The notes under the pieces are model-generated. The model made no database searches. It worked only from the letters and a program-made list of their open reading frames with translations, and had not been told where the DNA came from. A program made the translations under genes and the position numbers. From NCBI GenBank assembly GCA_030062745.1, contig CP099848.1:22942378-23006377 (forward strand): DNA of 64,000 nucleotides. Reading direction: 5' to 3'. Shown piece by piece: positions 25,366 to 37,753 of the stretch. The stretch's first letter is position 1, and each line of letters begins with the position of its first letter. The stretch comes from Capitulum mitella (taxonomy: Eukaryota > Arthropoda > Thecostraca > Pollicipedomorpha > Pollicipedidae).

Positions 25366-28094
25366 TTGTCGCGAGCTCGATGCACGAGTGATCGATTGGT
25401 ATCTAGCAATGGCGCCGCTGTCAACTGGGAGGAAACTGGTACAGCGACCCTGCACACCTGTGCTGGGAGTGAGGAGGGACGCCGTCACGTCACCCCCCCC
25501 CCCCCTCGCCCTGCTGCGTGCTGTTCAGTTCATCAGACTGGGAGCCATCCTGGACGCCCCCCCCGCGGCACGTCTCATCAGCTCGCCGAGCCGGCGTCTG
25601 TCGGTGTAGATTCTGCCGCCGGCGTCGTGTAGTCTGCCGGCGGCGCTGCGCTGTTCTGCCGGCGCTGAGGCCGCCGCCTCAGATGCAGCGCTGACGGCCG
25701 TTGCGCAAGACCAGGCGGCGGAGGCGGTGTGCCGACCCCGTCGCGGGGTCGTGCGGGGCCAGTTCTCCGTGGGCGGGCCAGCGGCGCCCGCTCGTGCCCT
25801 GCGGCCGATTGCGAGACGCTCTGGCCGTGCAGGCGCCCGGCGCGGGCCGCCGGCGCCGCCGTCTGGGCAGCTTTCGGCCGACGGTTGTCGGCGGCGGGAG
25901 CTGCCGCCATCGGCAGGCGCCTCCTCACCACCTGCGCGGAGGAGGTGAGCGGCTTCCGGCCGCACGGCGCCGGGGACGGGCAGGTGGCCGCTGGCGGAGG
26001 CCCGCGCCGCTCCGAGAGGCGCCAGATGACGTGTCTCGCCGTCGCTGGCTGCTGTCGCCCGTCGACCGACACGGCTGTCGTCGCCGCCGTTCCCCTGCTC
26101 GCCGTCGCCGTTCGGCGCGCGGTCTCCTGCGGGCTGTCGCGCCCGGTCCTGAGCACGGCCTCGGCCGGCTCCGTCTGCCGCGACCCGGTCTGTCGTGCCC
26201 GTCCCTCGCTCGTGTTCTCGCGTGTTCTCACAAGGCAACTGACTGATCCTTCTGTCGCGTTCCTGGGCTCACTTTAACACTGCTGTCTCGTCCGATCAGA
26301 GTCGTTCGTCCGTGTCTGTACGCCCCCCAAGGTGGTACGTTTGGAGCATCTTCAAGGCATACATTACCGGTTGTCTCCCGTCATCTTGAAACCACATTCG
26401 TGCTGTCTTGTGGTCGCTTGGCCACACAGCCCCCCTCCCCCCTTCAGAACACATCCGCCAGTCGTCGTTGGTGCTCCTCGGAGGACGCAGGACCAGTCCT
26501 CTCTGTCCTCTCAGTCCCCAGTCCCTCCGATAGTCCCCGGCCCCACCCCGTTCGGCCTCGGCGTCCGGGCCGGTGGCGGCAGCCCGCCAATTCCGGCCCC
26601 GCTCCGGGTCGCCGCGTGCCGGCCCGGCACGCCGGTGTCGCTTTAGAATACAGCCGCGGCCGCCTGACCAGGTGGCCTGCAGCCTGTCACGGATTCAGAG
26701 CGCCCTCGGGAAGGATTCACTGGAGGCTGGCTGCCCTGTGAAGCCCTCACGACTGGCCGTATGAGAAAGTTCGCCTGAGAGGCGGCTTGCGGAGCGGTGC
26801 TGGCTGCGCGGTACCCGGGCCATCGGGCGCCGTGAGCGGCAGCGGGGCCGGCTGATAGGCCCGTTAATGGCCGGCGCCGCCGGCCGTCGCGTAGTTCCGT
26901 TTTCTTCAGTCGAACACGCGGCGGCAGTGGGATGCAGTCAGCTGACATGGGCGAGGAAGGGCCGCTCTTGGACAGAGCGTGCCATGCAAAAGACGCCCTA
27001 AAATCATCATTGCACTGTAATGGAACTGTAACTTAGCCTTTGCCTCCGTCACATTGTTCCGGTAGATCGTCGATTGTGCGCATGTTTTCTGCGTTTTTAG
27101 CTCCTCTTTTGTAGCGTTTTTAAACGTACGAGTAGTTTTGTTGTATTTACCGTCGGTCGTGCGCCAGACACGACCTTCGCTCCTTCCCTTTTGCCATTTT
27201 TTTGCCATCTCCAAGAAGTAGTGGAGCTAACGTATTTCTTCCCGGCTGTTTGCAAAAGACAAAAGACTTGAGAACCGTCGAAACTCAGGCACGAATGCCA
27301 CACTGTAGCTTCTTGTTATCGGCCTGGTGCAGGCGGCCGTGCTACCCATTTTGACGTCCGATTGCGGGATGAATAGCAAACGCCCTTGTGCAACGTGGCA
27401 TCCGTCATACGTCCTTAGAGGTCCCAAGTTTGTCGTCGGGCTTAACTATGGAAAGCCCAAGATTTTACCTGGCAATCCTGTTTTGGTTTGATTGTCAAAT
27501 GCACGTGTCTGGCCGTCCTGCTGTCGGATTTGCAGTCGCCGTCGTTTCAGACTGCCGGCCGCTGCTTATAGCAGTGCGAACGCAAAAACCCTTCGGACAT
27601 CGCCGGACGCGCTTTCCCACGCGAACCAGACGGCGGCGGCGAGGTGCGATAGCATCGGCCGCCGGCCGGAGGGTGCGTCGGCGTGCCGGTGGCGGCCGCC
27701 CGTCTGTCTGTCCGCCCCCTCCAGACGGCAGCTGCCGGCCGAGATCCCCGGCGGCGGGTCCGCGATGGTTCTGGCACGGGACGCGGGAAATCATCTGCCG
27801 CCTCATGCGGTGTCTGGTCCGATGAACTCCTGGTACGAAGGGCGGGGCAGGTGTCGGCCTGGTCCGCACTTGCCCGGGCACTACGTGGCCGCCGCCTACG
27901 AGAACGCGCCCCCGTGTGAGGGGATGCATAAACGGTCCCGCAGCTGGCACGCCCGCCTCCGAACCGGAACATATGTGACCAGTGCACAAACACTCGTGAT
28001 GGGCACTTGACCGCGGTCCCCCGGGCCACCCTCGCTGGGTGGATGCGGTTTGCTGTCTTGTGAGAGTCTGCTACTGCGGAACTCTGCGCTCTCT

Positions 28095-28425
28095 GAGATG
28101 AACAGTGATTGGGTGTGAATCTGACGCCGCGGGGTGCTGTGACAGGTACCCTCGAGTGACGGTGTGTGTGGGTGTGAGTGACGGGGGGGTGTGGTAGGAT
28201 TGAGTGACGTGTGTGCAGGTATACCCCCTGAGGGTGGGCAGCGTGACTTGTGGGTGTGAGTCTGACGCCGCGGGTGCTGCGGCAGGTACCCCCGAGTGGC
28301 AGCGTGTGTGGGTGTGAGTGACGCCGCGGGGTGCTGTGGCAGGTACCACCGCGTGACGGTGTGTGGGGGTGTGAGTCTGACGCACGCGGGTTGCTATAGC
28401 AGGTACCCCCGAGTGACCGGTTGCC
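28095..28425. repeat. Degenerate 55-70-bp GT-rich tandem repeat
   Basis: About five blocks each contain gtgtgggtgtgagt, gacgccgcggggtgctgt and ggcaggtaccccc, with variable spacing. It is purine/GT-rich on the + strand. Confidence 0.75.
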
Positions 28426-30411
28426 CGGGCCCCGGTCGGTCGGGCCGGCCGCCGGGCTCGCCTAATGGCAGGTAGCGGCCGATCGGCGATAGCCCGGCAA
28501 AAACGGCGCATCACCGCCGCGTTGATAACGGCCGGTCAGCGGGCGGTGGGCTGGCTGATAGGGCCGCGGTGGGCCGAGCGTGGACTGGACTGCCCGCCTC
28601 CCGGGCACAGGACCGACCAGGGGTAGGCAAAACATGCCAGATGGCACAGAGACACAAATTGGCCGCAGTAGTAAAGCTTGAAGCGTTGACTGCGTCCGGC
28701 ATTATTGGGGCACCCAGTGCTCCGGGAGGGGGCGCAGTGGTAACTGGGGGGATGTGCTCCCGGTGGTTGCTGGTAAGCGGCAGGCCTGCGCCAAGTTCGG
28801 GGCCCCGTCCACCTGCTCTGCGGGCCCGCGCCCGCCGTTGGTGGTCCGGTCTTTGAGCGCCGCATAAATGCCGACTCACTGGGTGTTCTATTGTCTGTTG
28901 TCTGTTGCGGGGACGCAGCTAGGATTTTCTTACAGGGGGGCACACTGTGACCTAAAATCGTACGCAAACCGTCGCTGGGAAGACGATACGCAGTAGCTTT
29001 CACAAAAAATTGGGCCCAAGGGTGGCCGGACCACGCCGGCTGGCGGCTGCGCCTGTGGTCTGCTGTATTTGCAGTTAGAGATAATTTACACGTGGATTTT
29101 CGAATATATCACAGCTCAGACCGTAACGCACAATTAATGCAAGTCGGATAGCGCAAAAGACAGAAAGACGTCAGAAAAGCCACAGCTCCGCAATGGACGT
29201 CCAGGTAGGCGGCTCCGCACCTGGCCGTTCAGGCTGCTTCACATTGCAGAGAAATTGCCTCTGCACGGCAGCCAGTCGTGCCCGGGAAGGTTCATTGCCA
29301 GTGGCCCCTACCGCGCCATGCCCCTGGCGCGACTCCACAATACGGCCGCGCGCGTCATGAAATCCTCGTGGAGCTCAGGCCGCAGACCCACAGCGCGGAG
29401 CGCTCTGCTCACGTGGGCAAGGTCTCGCCCGCAAAACATGTCGCACGCTGTCAGCCGTGCGGGGGACTTCCCAGACGCGCGAGCTGGGGCCCACCGAGGA
29501 CTGCCGAACGCAGACCTCGCAGCGGGACTCCTGTTCGGTGGTTGAGCCCATCCGCCTCTACTGGATGTCTCGTGTAGCTGGTTCGGCGGTCCGTTTTGTA
29601 TTTCGCACCTGGTGTTTTTTTATTCCAGCTGCTGTCCTCAGTTCCCGTAGTTATTTGATGCGCATGTGTTTAGATTTGCACTTGATGGCAGGAGTAATGC
29701 CTTGCACGGAATGGCGCTGCGAATTGTGTGACTGACGCAACGTCCGGAGTGCTCGCTGGTCGTTGCGGACAGGACACGTTATTTTCAATACAGTGATTTG
29801 AGATTGTGTGCTTTGCATTGCCATGTTGCGTCAGTTTTAACTGCCGCTTTATAACTGAAGTTGGTGGATGACCTTGGATGATGGCCATGCGCCTTGGAAC
29901 CGTTTAGTAGACCGGTGGCTTTCCCTCAAACGGGTAACTATTTCGCGGATTTTTTTCTCCGCGTTGGCGGAAGTCAAGTCATTTGCTAAACAGTTCTTCG
30001 GAAATTGGTTGCAGGTATGTAATTCTCTAGCATCAGCAAGATGTTGTACGTGCAGCACTGACTTTGTTAACAGGTACGCGAAATCGATGTAAGTTGGTTT
30101 CACATTGCCTAATTCTGCAGCTGTTCACTCTAACTGCCAAGCTTGTCAGTATGAATATGTAATCATCCATCATCACTGCGCCGAAACAAATTTATATTCG
30201 GAATGAAATGGGTCTCACATCCCTCTAATTACAGCGGTCTCGCAATCAAAACTTGCTAATTGAAGCCCCGTCCCCACATCTGCGACTGATTTTTTCATAT
30301 TGAAACTAACTGGAGTGCGCGGGTCACGCGACGGTGTAATGGGCCGGCTGCGGCGAGCGTGCGCACAGATGCCCGGCCGGCGGCGTCGCGGGCCGGGAGG
30401 TCGCCGGGGCC

Positions 30412-30412
30412 C

Positions 30413-30455
<43 letters not shown>

Positions 30456-30457
30456 GA
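30412..30457. repeat. (GAGCCG)n hexanucleotide microsatellite
   Basis: There are about seven and a half uninterrupted gagccg units. In one frame this reads as a Pro-Glu dipeptide run and on the other strand as Gly-Ser, but nothing else indicates coding. Confidence 0.9.
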
Positions 30458-33400
30458 CCCGGCAAGCTACGGCCCCGAGCTGTGTGGCGGCCCGAACAGC
30501 CTGCCCCGAACAGCGCCGCGATTTCTGGCATTGTCTGTGTCAGTGCAGTCGATACCGCCGAGGGTTTTGGACGGTCGATTTCGCGGTGTTTCACTCCAGG
30601 CTACGGCAACACGGCGTTTTTTTTGCGGTCACTGTATATTCCTCGTGCTGCGCATCAGAGCAGTTTATTACGAGTAGAGCTTCTCTGACAGCAGCTCTGC
30701 GCTGCTGAATGGATTGCGGCCTCTGAGGATGATATGCTTTTCCTTTAGTGAACAGATTATGAGGTTTTTGTGCTGTTTGGGTGGAGATGCCGTCTGTGTT
30801 TTCAGATTTATTGCTTTCCGTCGCGCCTTATTCAAAACCCATACCCCCACAGGCCGCGGGCCAGTGGTGGCCGCGCGGCCTCGTCCCTGATCCGGACCCG
30901 GCCTCTGTCTCGCAGAGGAGGGACCTTGTCATACCGTACTGCTTGTGTGTCGGGTCGGGCGTTTGCCATCATTCCGGTCTCCGTAATTACGTGCGCAAAT
31001 TATCGAATTAGCCGCAAATAATAGCTCCAAATAATAGCTCTGACTAATAGCTCCAAATTACCGAACAACAGACAAGTCGCGATGCTTTTCCGGGGTCTCC
31101 TCTGGCGGGGACTCGCACTGCTACGTGAATTCGTTGGATGGGGTTAGAAATATACGCGGAGGTCTCCCGCGCACGTGGAGAGGGCGACTAAGTGCCCTTT
31201 GATGGGACGCGTTGTGCGGAGAGAAGAGCACTCTATTACGGATTGGCATAACAGCACAGTATGGACAACGGACGCATTCCGCGTACTGACAGAATTATTT
31301 TGCAGCTCGACTAATGCACGCTGCTCGGTTCGGCCGGCGGACCCGAGTGGGTGTCATACGTCAGGTGCGGACTGTAGTGCAACGGACGAATGTCGAACAG
31401 ACAAGTTAGCGATTCTCGAAGTCGTCATTGTACGCTGACGTGAAGGGCTCATTTGCGTCGCCGCACTCTTTGAAAAAGCACGAACACGGCCTGATGTGAG
31501 TCCGAGTCTGCATTATTAGGTACGGTATTTAATAAATTTGGCGAAGTTTGAAAGAGTAGTCGAAAAATGGTCTTTGAAATTACCTTAGCATTTAAAACAA
31601 ATTGTTGAAAATGACCGAGAAAAGTTTTGAGATAGCCGTCTTTCCTAAACATGTGGAGCATCACCCAGTGTGGACGTTGGGCCATCCAGTTTGGCATTAT
31701 ATTTGGTCCCAGGTTTGTGGTTGGCCGTGCGGATTATCTTCGTTCAACCGAGTCGTTCGCCTAGTGGACGTGCTCCTCTTTGTTCGATACATTTCGTTTC
31801 GTGCATCGAGTGAATTCGTCCGATGCTTCCGCGCAGAGCGTGTTATTAACTTTGGTCACACAAACCATTCCACTTTCCTTAGTTAACCGACTGTTCCGGG
31901 CTCATTGTTTCTGGAAAGTTTTGACGTAATGATATGGAAATAAGTAGCTATTTCCCTGTCCGAAGGCAGCCAGCTCCTGTGCTTCTTTGGTTATATTATA
32001 AGCGTCTGTGAAGAGGATTCTCGTGTAACGTCATTTCGCTGATTAGGGTCGGCGGGATTATATTGGTATACGTTCTTGGCAGTGAAAGAGATACCCCAGA
32101 GTGCGTGCAACCTGTCCATCTCTTTCGAGTCGTTTCGGGGTTGTAGATGAATTTCGAAGAAGTTCTCCTTTGGCTCAAAACTTACCCAGCAATTTGTCTT
32201 CGCAAGATTAAATGTCGCCGGGAATCATGAAATAACAAAAAGTGCATGGCATGGCTGACGGATGCTGAACGAAACTTCGTGGTAACTGTAATTACCTGCG
32301 TAACGTGATGCCTGGCTCTCAGATGCTCTCAGATGCTGGGGTGGTTATCAGGACTGTTTCATCGACTGTCGACGGTCATCCCTTTTTACGTTAATTTTGC
32401 CCGATGCGGACGAATGCCCTGTTTGAAATTCGTATGCTTGCCACCTTTTCATTATTCATATCTTCTACGTTTAAAAGGTAATCTTGAAGTTTGTATTTTG
32501 AAACGTGTTGCAGCTCGACGTGATGTTTTGTACAGGATTTATTTCAAACCGGTAAGCTCTGATGCGTTGCAAGGACGAATTGCCCGCTTCTTGTCTGGTG
32601 TTGAGTTTTATGACGTGATACTCTGAGTGATGCAAGCGACCCCCTTTACCAATTTCTACAGCTCTTTTTCTCACCGGGTTTGTGAAGGCTTTGTCTTAGC
32701 TCCCTGTAGTCTGGTCCGACCTGTTGCAGTTATTACGTGAACACTACGTTTTAACGGGCAGCAGAACGTAACTGCTCAAGCTAAGCGATCTGGTGAAAGG
32801 TTCGTCATCAAGGTGGGTCGATCCGCCCTCCCGACCTGACCGAGACTGTGGGTAAATGGAGCGTCGTTTCGTCCTGAGTGGTCATTTGAAGCAGGAAAAT
32901 TGTGGCAATACGTGACTTCTCCATACGCCGACTGGGACCTCGTACTTTGTTGATGTTGTGGAAGAATTCTGCAGTTATCCGCAGCTTGGAACGGATAGCT
33001 TTGCTCACGAAACCTGAGTAAAGTGTGATGTCGGGCTCATTGCTTGCAGTCTACGAGAAACATGCTAGCCGTACACCATACCAGGTTTGGAGGCCATACG
33101 CGACGAGGGCCAACGGGCGAATCTTATTCGTCTGCTGCGGAAGTTGGCAACGCGATTCTCTCTTCCTCGGATAAGCTCGTGCACCTACATCGGCAGCGGG
33201 CCGTTCTTCCAAGACACCATTCCGAGTGGTCACCGAACCGTTTCAGTATACAGTGCTCTCGGCACGTCCCCGTCGTGTCTCCTCTCTCCTGTGGCCGATC
33301 TGGCGACCGGCCACCGGCGCGAACACGGCACCTTCACGTATGCAGATCGACCTCCGTGACGGCCGACACTCGGGCCACGGCCGGTCGGCCGTTATCTAAA

Positions 33401-33599
33401 CGCCCGACATGTGTTCCGGTAATGACGAGCGGCCGCGAAACTGGCGAACGGCTCGGCAACAACGGGCGGCGCCGTGTCCGACACGGAGCGGACGGGCGCG
33501 GCTGGCTGCGCTCTGACGCTAACGGCCGATGTCCACGCCACGGTCTGGCGAACGCCTCCGACCGCGGCCAGACTGGACGTCAGGAGAGCGCGGTCAGAT

Positions 33600-33865
33600 G
33601 ATACGGCACGGAAGTGCGGTTGGGCTGGGTGACGTGGGAGCACAGCCACACCGGATGTCGTGGGAGCACTGACATGCCGGACGTCGTGGGAGCACCGTCA
33701 TAATGGATGTCGTGGGAGCACGACCAGTCTGGACGTCACAGGAGCACGATCTGACTGGACTCGATATGACCGCGGTCAGACTGGGTCTGACAGGAGCGCG
33801 GTCAGACTGGACGTCGTGAGGAGTGCGCTGGACGCACGGGAGCACGGTCAGAGTGGACGACGCTG
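33600..33865. repeat. Degenerate ~31-bp minisatellite
   Basis: Repeats are of the type ggatgtcgtgggagcac plus a variable gtcagactgg segment, about eight units. Later units gain the words gtcagactggac and gcggtcagac. Confidence 0.75.
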
Positions 33866-36370
33866 CCACAGGACCGTCCCGGCCGGCGCTGCGGCGACCG
33901 ACCGTCCCGCCCGCGATGCGTCTTCTCTTTCGTCAGCGAGGCGACGCCGCCGCCATGTCGTCGCGTCAGCCGGCCGCCGGCGACGTCAGGCGCGGTGACG
34001 TCGGCGTCGCGTCACAGACCGTGCGATGATGCCGTGCCGGCGCTCTGTTCGGCCGGGAGAGCGGGGCGGCGGCCAGCCGCGGCTGGTCTGCAACATTCTC
34101 GGAGAGCGCGGCCTCTCCTGGCCGGCGCCGCCGCCCGCTGGACCTGCGCGGCGCCGTTTGTGTGCCGCGCCCGCCCCGGATGAACCGCAGATAGTTCAGA
34201 GTATTTATGACGCGGCCGCCGTAAAGGTGTCCCATTTGGCGGAGTGATTCGGCTGCAGGGGATGGAAGGTATGATTAGCCGGTCAACGGTTGCTTTAAGC
34301 GGGCGGACGGCTCCGTAAAAACAAACACGGCCGGTCGGCCCGGCCGGCCGGCCGGCCGCGGTCGGACCCACCACCCGGCAATTACGCGCCGCGCCGGCGC
34401 GTATAAATCTTGCGTGAAATTCTGATTTAATTGTACGCTGCCGCGCGTCGAATTGATTAGAATTGGTCAGGCGGCCGCGGCGGCTGCAGCTGCGGCGGCC
34501 GGCGTCCTCGCTGGCCGAGAGCCGTCGTCGCCGTCGTGACCGGCCGCAGCCGTGGGGCGGCGGCTGACAGCCGTCGTCGCCGTCGCGACCGGCCGCAGCC
34601 GTGGGGCGGCGGCTGAGGGCGCGGGGGCGGGCGGCGGCCGGCGGTTCGCGGGACCGAGCTGGACGTCGGCCGGAAGGGAGGACCCGGCCGGCTGGTGTGC
34701 AGACAGGACAGAGTGGCGCCGCTCTGAAAATGAGGGGCGTTCAATGCTGCGGCGTTCCGTAGTTGGCTGACCAAGGGTTCATTATTCAGACTGCGTCGGG
34801 GAGCGTGGGAACTGAGTTACTGAACCCTGAAGTACGGGCCGTGGCGGTTTGGATTTCTGATGCCTGAATACTTGTTTGGGTTTGAGAAGTTGATCATTAA
34901 CCGTTGTAGCAAGTTAGGATATTTGGCACCGTTTTCACGATAGCGAACTCCCTGCTACTCAGTGTTGCAGTAGGTTACGCAGTTTAGTGTGCATTGCAGT
35001 CGAGTTACGTCATTACGCAAATGACGCTTTCACTCTCGAACTAAGACAATATTGTCGATTTGCGTATTGAAGCAGAGGGTATTAAAACGCGCTCACACAC
35101 CTACGTTTGGGTTTTAGGCTGTTTTATTTTTATAGGTATGTGTGTAGTGAAAATGATTGTTTGTTCGCCGTCATTTTTTTCTGCCACCTGACGTGTCTTT
35201 TTTTCTACCCAATATGACGATTTGCAAACCAAACTTCCTCAGTGATAGCTCCCACTCGGCGTAGATAAACAGGTCGACACGGAACGTAAGAGTTGCCTTA
35301 ATATGAGAATTCAGAAAACGAAACATGAAGTGTAGACATGTCACCTCGCTTGAATCACTTCTCAGTACCTGGAACGACAGTGACGGAATCCGTGTAGTGC
35401 TATCAGTACGTTTATTGCACACATCGGGTGTCTGTTGCTCTGACGCCTTGAGCCAGGCCATTGACGATTGTTCTTTTCCATTTCCTCCCATTTTTTTATT
35501 TATTTCTAGCGGTGTTTCTAGCAAGCATTTTTGTTCCACGGGGACTATATGTCGGCAGATACTATGACGCAGCTGTAGTATCATTACGTGCACAGTCATA
35601 TGTCATTTGCCAAGTGCCTTTTGCCTCGCTTGCTGAATGCCGAGCGTACCTTACGCAATTTATTTTTGGTGATCACTTCTGGCGTAATTTCCTGAAGATA
35701 TCCATAGTTTGGCTTAGCATTCTCCGTAGAATCGTCCTCCCGACGTCCCTCATTTTCTGCAGATTTGGCAGAAGCAGCGCGGAGCAGGCTTGGAAATTTT
35801 GTTTTTGTTCTCGGTGCTGGAGTATAAGTTTATTTTTTGGAGTACAAAATTTTGCAAAGGGTGAAACTGGTTTAAGGTTCCATTCTTCTTGTAATTCAGT
35901 TATGACATCATATCTGCTTGTTATGAAATGGAGAGGGAGTCATCTACTTGCAGAATAAGAAATTTGTGAACACGGTTCTAATGTAGCTTTTTGATGGAGG
36001 TACAAGATAAAACTTTTGGAGCATAAAATGTTTTTGGAGTACATAGTTTCTGGTGTTGTTCAACGCCAAAAAAACAACACATTTTCCAACCTTGGCGCGG
36101 ATCGGTTTGGCGGCACATGTGTGGAGACCGGCCTCACATCGGCCTATGTGTGGAGGAGCATCGTGCCTTTGTGGGACGGTTCAGTCCGCGGTGAACGGTT
36201 CCGAGACCGGCGGCGCGTTGTGTCTGCGATGCCGTGCTCTCCCGGATGCACAATGTGCTCTGCTTCACGCTGCACTTTCAGAGTCGATGTGCTCTTTGTG
36301 ACGCTTACTTTGACGCGGTGTTCTCCGTATCGATGTACGGAGAGTTCCTTAATAAGAGCTCCTGTTGCAG

Positions 36371-36460
36371 ACGGCGCTGCACTGGGCAGCCAAGAACGGC
36401 AACCTGGACGTAATCAAGCTGATAGCGGGCACCCACGGCGTCGACGTGGACTCGGCCTCG
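36371..36460 (+). CDS. sowah: SOWAH exon F: core ankyrin repeat
   Basis: This exon of 30 codons, phase 0 at both ends, lies between acceptor gctcctgttgcag and donor tcg|gtgagt. It encodes TALHWAAKNGNLDVIKLIAG followed by THGVDVDSAS. This is an ankyrin repeat with the TALHWAA signature, the helix pair and the loop DVDSAS (consensus DVNA). The preceding Gly-Tyr of the repeat is not encoded in this exon: upstream of the acceptor there is an in-frame stop in ttaataagag. Best-supported ankyrin exon of the gene. Confidence 0.95.
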
Positions 36461-37747
36461 GTGAGTGTAGCACCAATGTCGTTGATCGTCCCGTCCTGTC
36501 TCCTTGGACCAGAATTGGCCGGCCGCCACGAGGGAATGTTTATCTAGGCTCGTTTGTGTGTGTACTGATCGTTACATTGCAAAGGAAAGATGTTGACGGT
36601 GAGTAACTCCAGTTGCTGATTCATGTTGAGACTCGTGTCTGCATTGTCATGCGTGACGTTTTCAGGGTACTTTGTGATGCTGTGCTGTTTACGAAGAACA
36701 ACTGTGTTTCTGTTAAACGAATCGTTTTGTTTCTTGTCGGCGTTACCACGGACGTAACCTTTCGATGTTTGCGTCTTTGACGGTGCTTGGCAGCGTTACA
36801 CATTACGGTCAAATATGCTGTGTTCAAGATGAACCTGTGCTGCTCCCCCCCCCCCGCCAGCTATCCATCTCACCCAGTACTTAAAACTGGGTTATTTCAC
36901 TCTAAAAACATTCGCCGACGCTGGAGCCTGGCTGAGTCCCACTGCCTGAGGGCGACGCTGACGACGACGACCATTGCATGGGGAGAGGGGTGGGGATGTC
37001 CAGCCTGTTGGGCGGATGGTCCTTCAGGGAAATCTGAGAGTGATCTCGTCATCCGGGTGTCCACAATTCATCATCCCAGACTGAGGTCCCCAACGATAAA
37101 AAGTACAATAAAAACGCGCACAAAAACAGACGGCGTGATCGGGTGAGGTTAATCTGTATAAACTCCGTTATGTCATCTACCTCGGGCTCCGCTGTGGTCG
37201 CCTCCCAGTTCCTGAGATTGGGGACCGGGCCGCTGTGTCGGTCATTGTCGGGGGACCGGGCCCCCTGTGTCGGTCATTGTCGGGGACCGGGCCCCCTGTG
37301 TCGGTCATTGTCCGGGAACCGGGTCATTGTGTCGGTCATTGTCGGGGGACCGGGCCCCCTGTGTCGGTCATTGTCGGGGACCGGGCCCCCTGTGTCGGCT
37401 GGGCCAGTGTCCAGAGATCGGGCCCTTGTCTCCGAGTGCCCGTGGCCGGCCTGACTTCTCCGCGCCCGGAACGGCGTCAGCCGGCCCGGCGCCCCTATGC
37501 AGGCCGCGACCGGTTCTCCAAGTCAAATGGGCCGGCGCCGCGCCGTCGGCCAGCCGCTGTGACCGGAGAACCATTATCGCCTCGGCGCCGCATACGTTTG
37601 CATAGGGAGCGGCGGCCGGTTGGGCGCGCGGCGCCGCGGCCGGCCGTCGGCCTTGTGCCGTCCGTCTCGGCGGCCGTCCTGCCGGCGATGAGTCACTAAC
37701 GCCCTGTTTGTTTTCTTTCCATGGCGGCGTCGGACGCGGACGAGCAG
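36461..37747 (+). other. Intron F to microexon
   Basis: It contains the 31-bp minisatellite at 37219-37400 and then a very GC-rich region. Its end has a textbook branch-point-like actaac (37694-37699) followed by the pyrimidine tract cctgtttgttttctttcc (37703-37720). A C homopolymer lies near 36846. Confidence 0.55.
37219..37400. repeat. 31-32-bp minisatellite, about six copies
   Basis: The units read gtgtcggtcattgtcggg plus gaccgggccccct, with copies starting near 37235, 37266, 37297, 37328 and 37360. One unit has a truncated middle. Confidence 0.9.
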
Positions 37748-37753
37748 CACGGG
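37748..37753 (+). CDS. sowah: Proposed 6-nt microexon (His-Gly) of SOWAH
   Basis: The two codons cac ggg lie between the acceptor cgagcag (ag at 37746-37747) and a strong donor gtgagt (37754-37759). Upstream is a branch-point-like actaac and an 18-nt pyrimidine tract. Joining exon F to exon G directly leaves the ankyrin loop two residues short of consensus (DVDSAS-GYTPLH against DVNAxDxxGYTPLH); inserting His-Gly restores the length and phase exactly. Using the gag at 37743-37744 would add a Gln (9 nt). The same stretch could instead be an alternative first exon, with ATG at 37721 (11 residues, MAASDADEQHG). Confidence 0.55.

Larger units (their letters stand above)
20613..36370 (+). other. 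Intron E-F, 15.8 kb
   Basis: No nested gene is evident. Listed separately are a 102-bp tandem duplication (25152-25365), a repeated T/G-rich block (28095-28425), a hexanucleotide run (30412-30457), a 31-bp degenerate array (33600-33865) and a recursive-splice-like site (35135/35136). CpG-dense stretches at about 21190-21490, 25600-26200, 26500-26900 and 33890-34460 yield long open frames on both strands with no recognisable domain. Homopolymers occur at 22630 (G) and 25493 (C). A thrice-repeated taatagctcc lies near 31020-31055. Confidence 0.6.

Noticed and set aside
25525..26277. Five overlapping frames of 180 to 237 codons on both strands
   Set aside because: GC-rich, no domain, no splice or start context, Arg/Ala/Pro-dominated on all frames; typical composition artefact.
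29255..29577. Overlapping 96- and 99-codon frames as a possible exon
   Set aside because: No recognisable family, no convincing splice sites in phase with the SOWAH gene, and no codon bias difference between the two frames.
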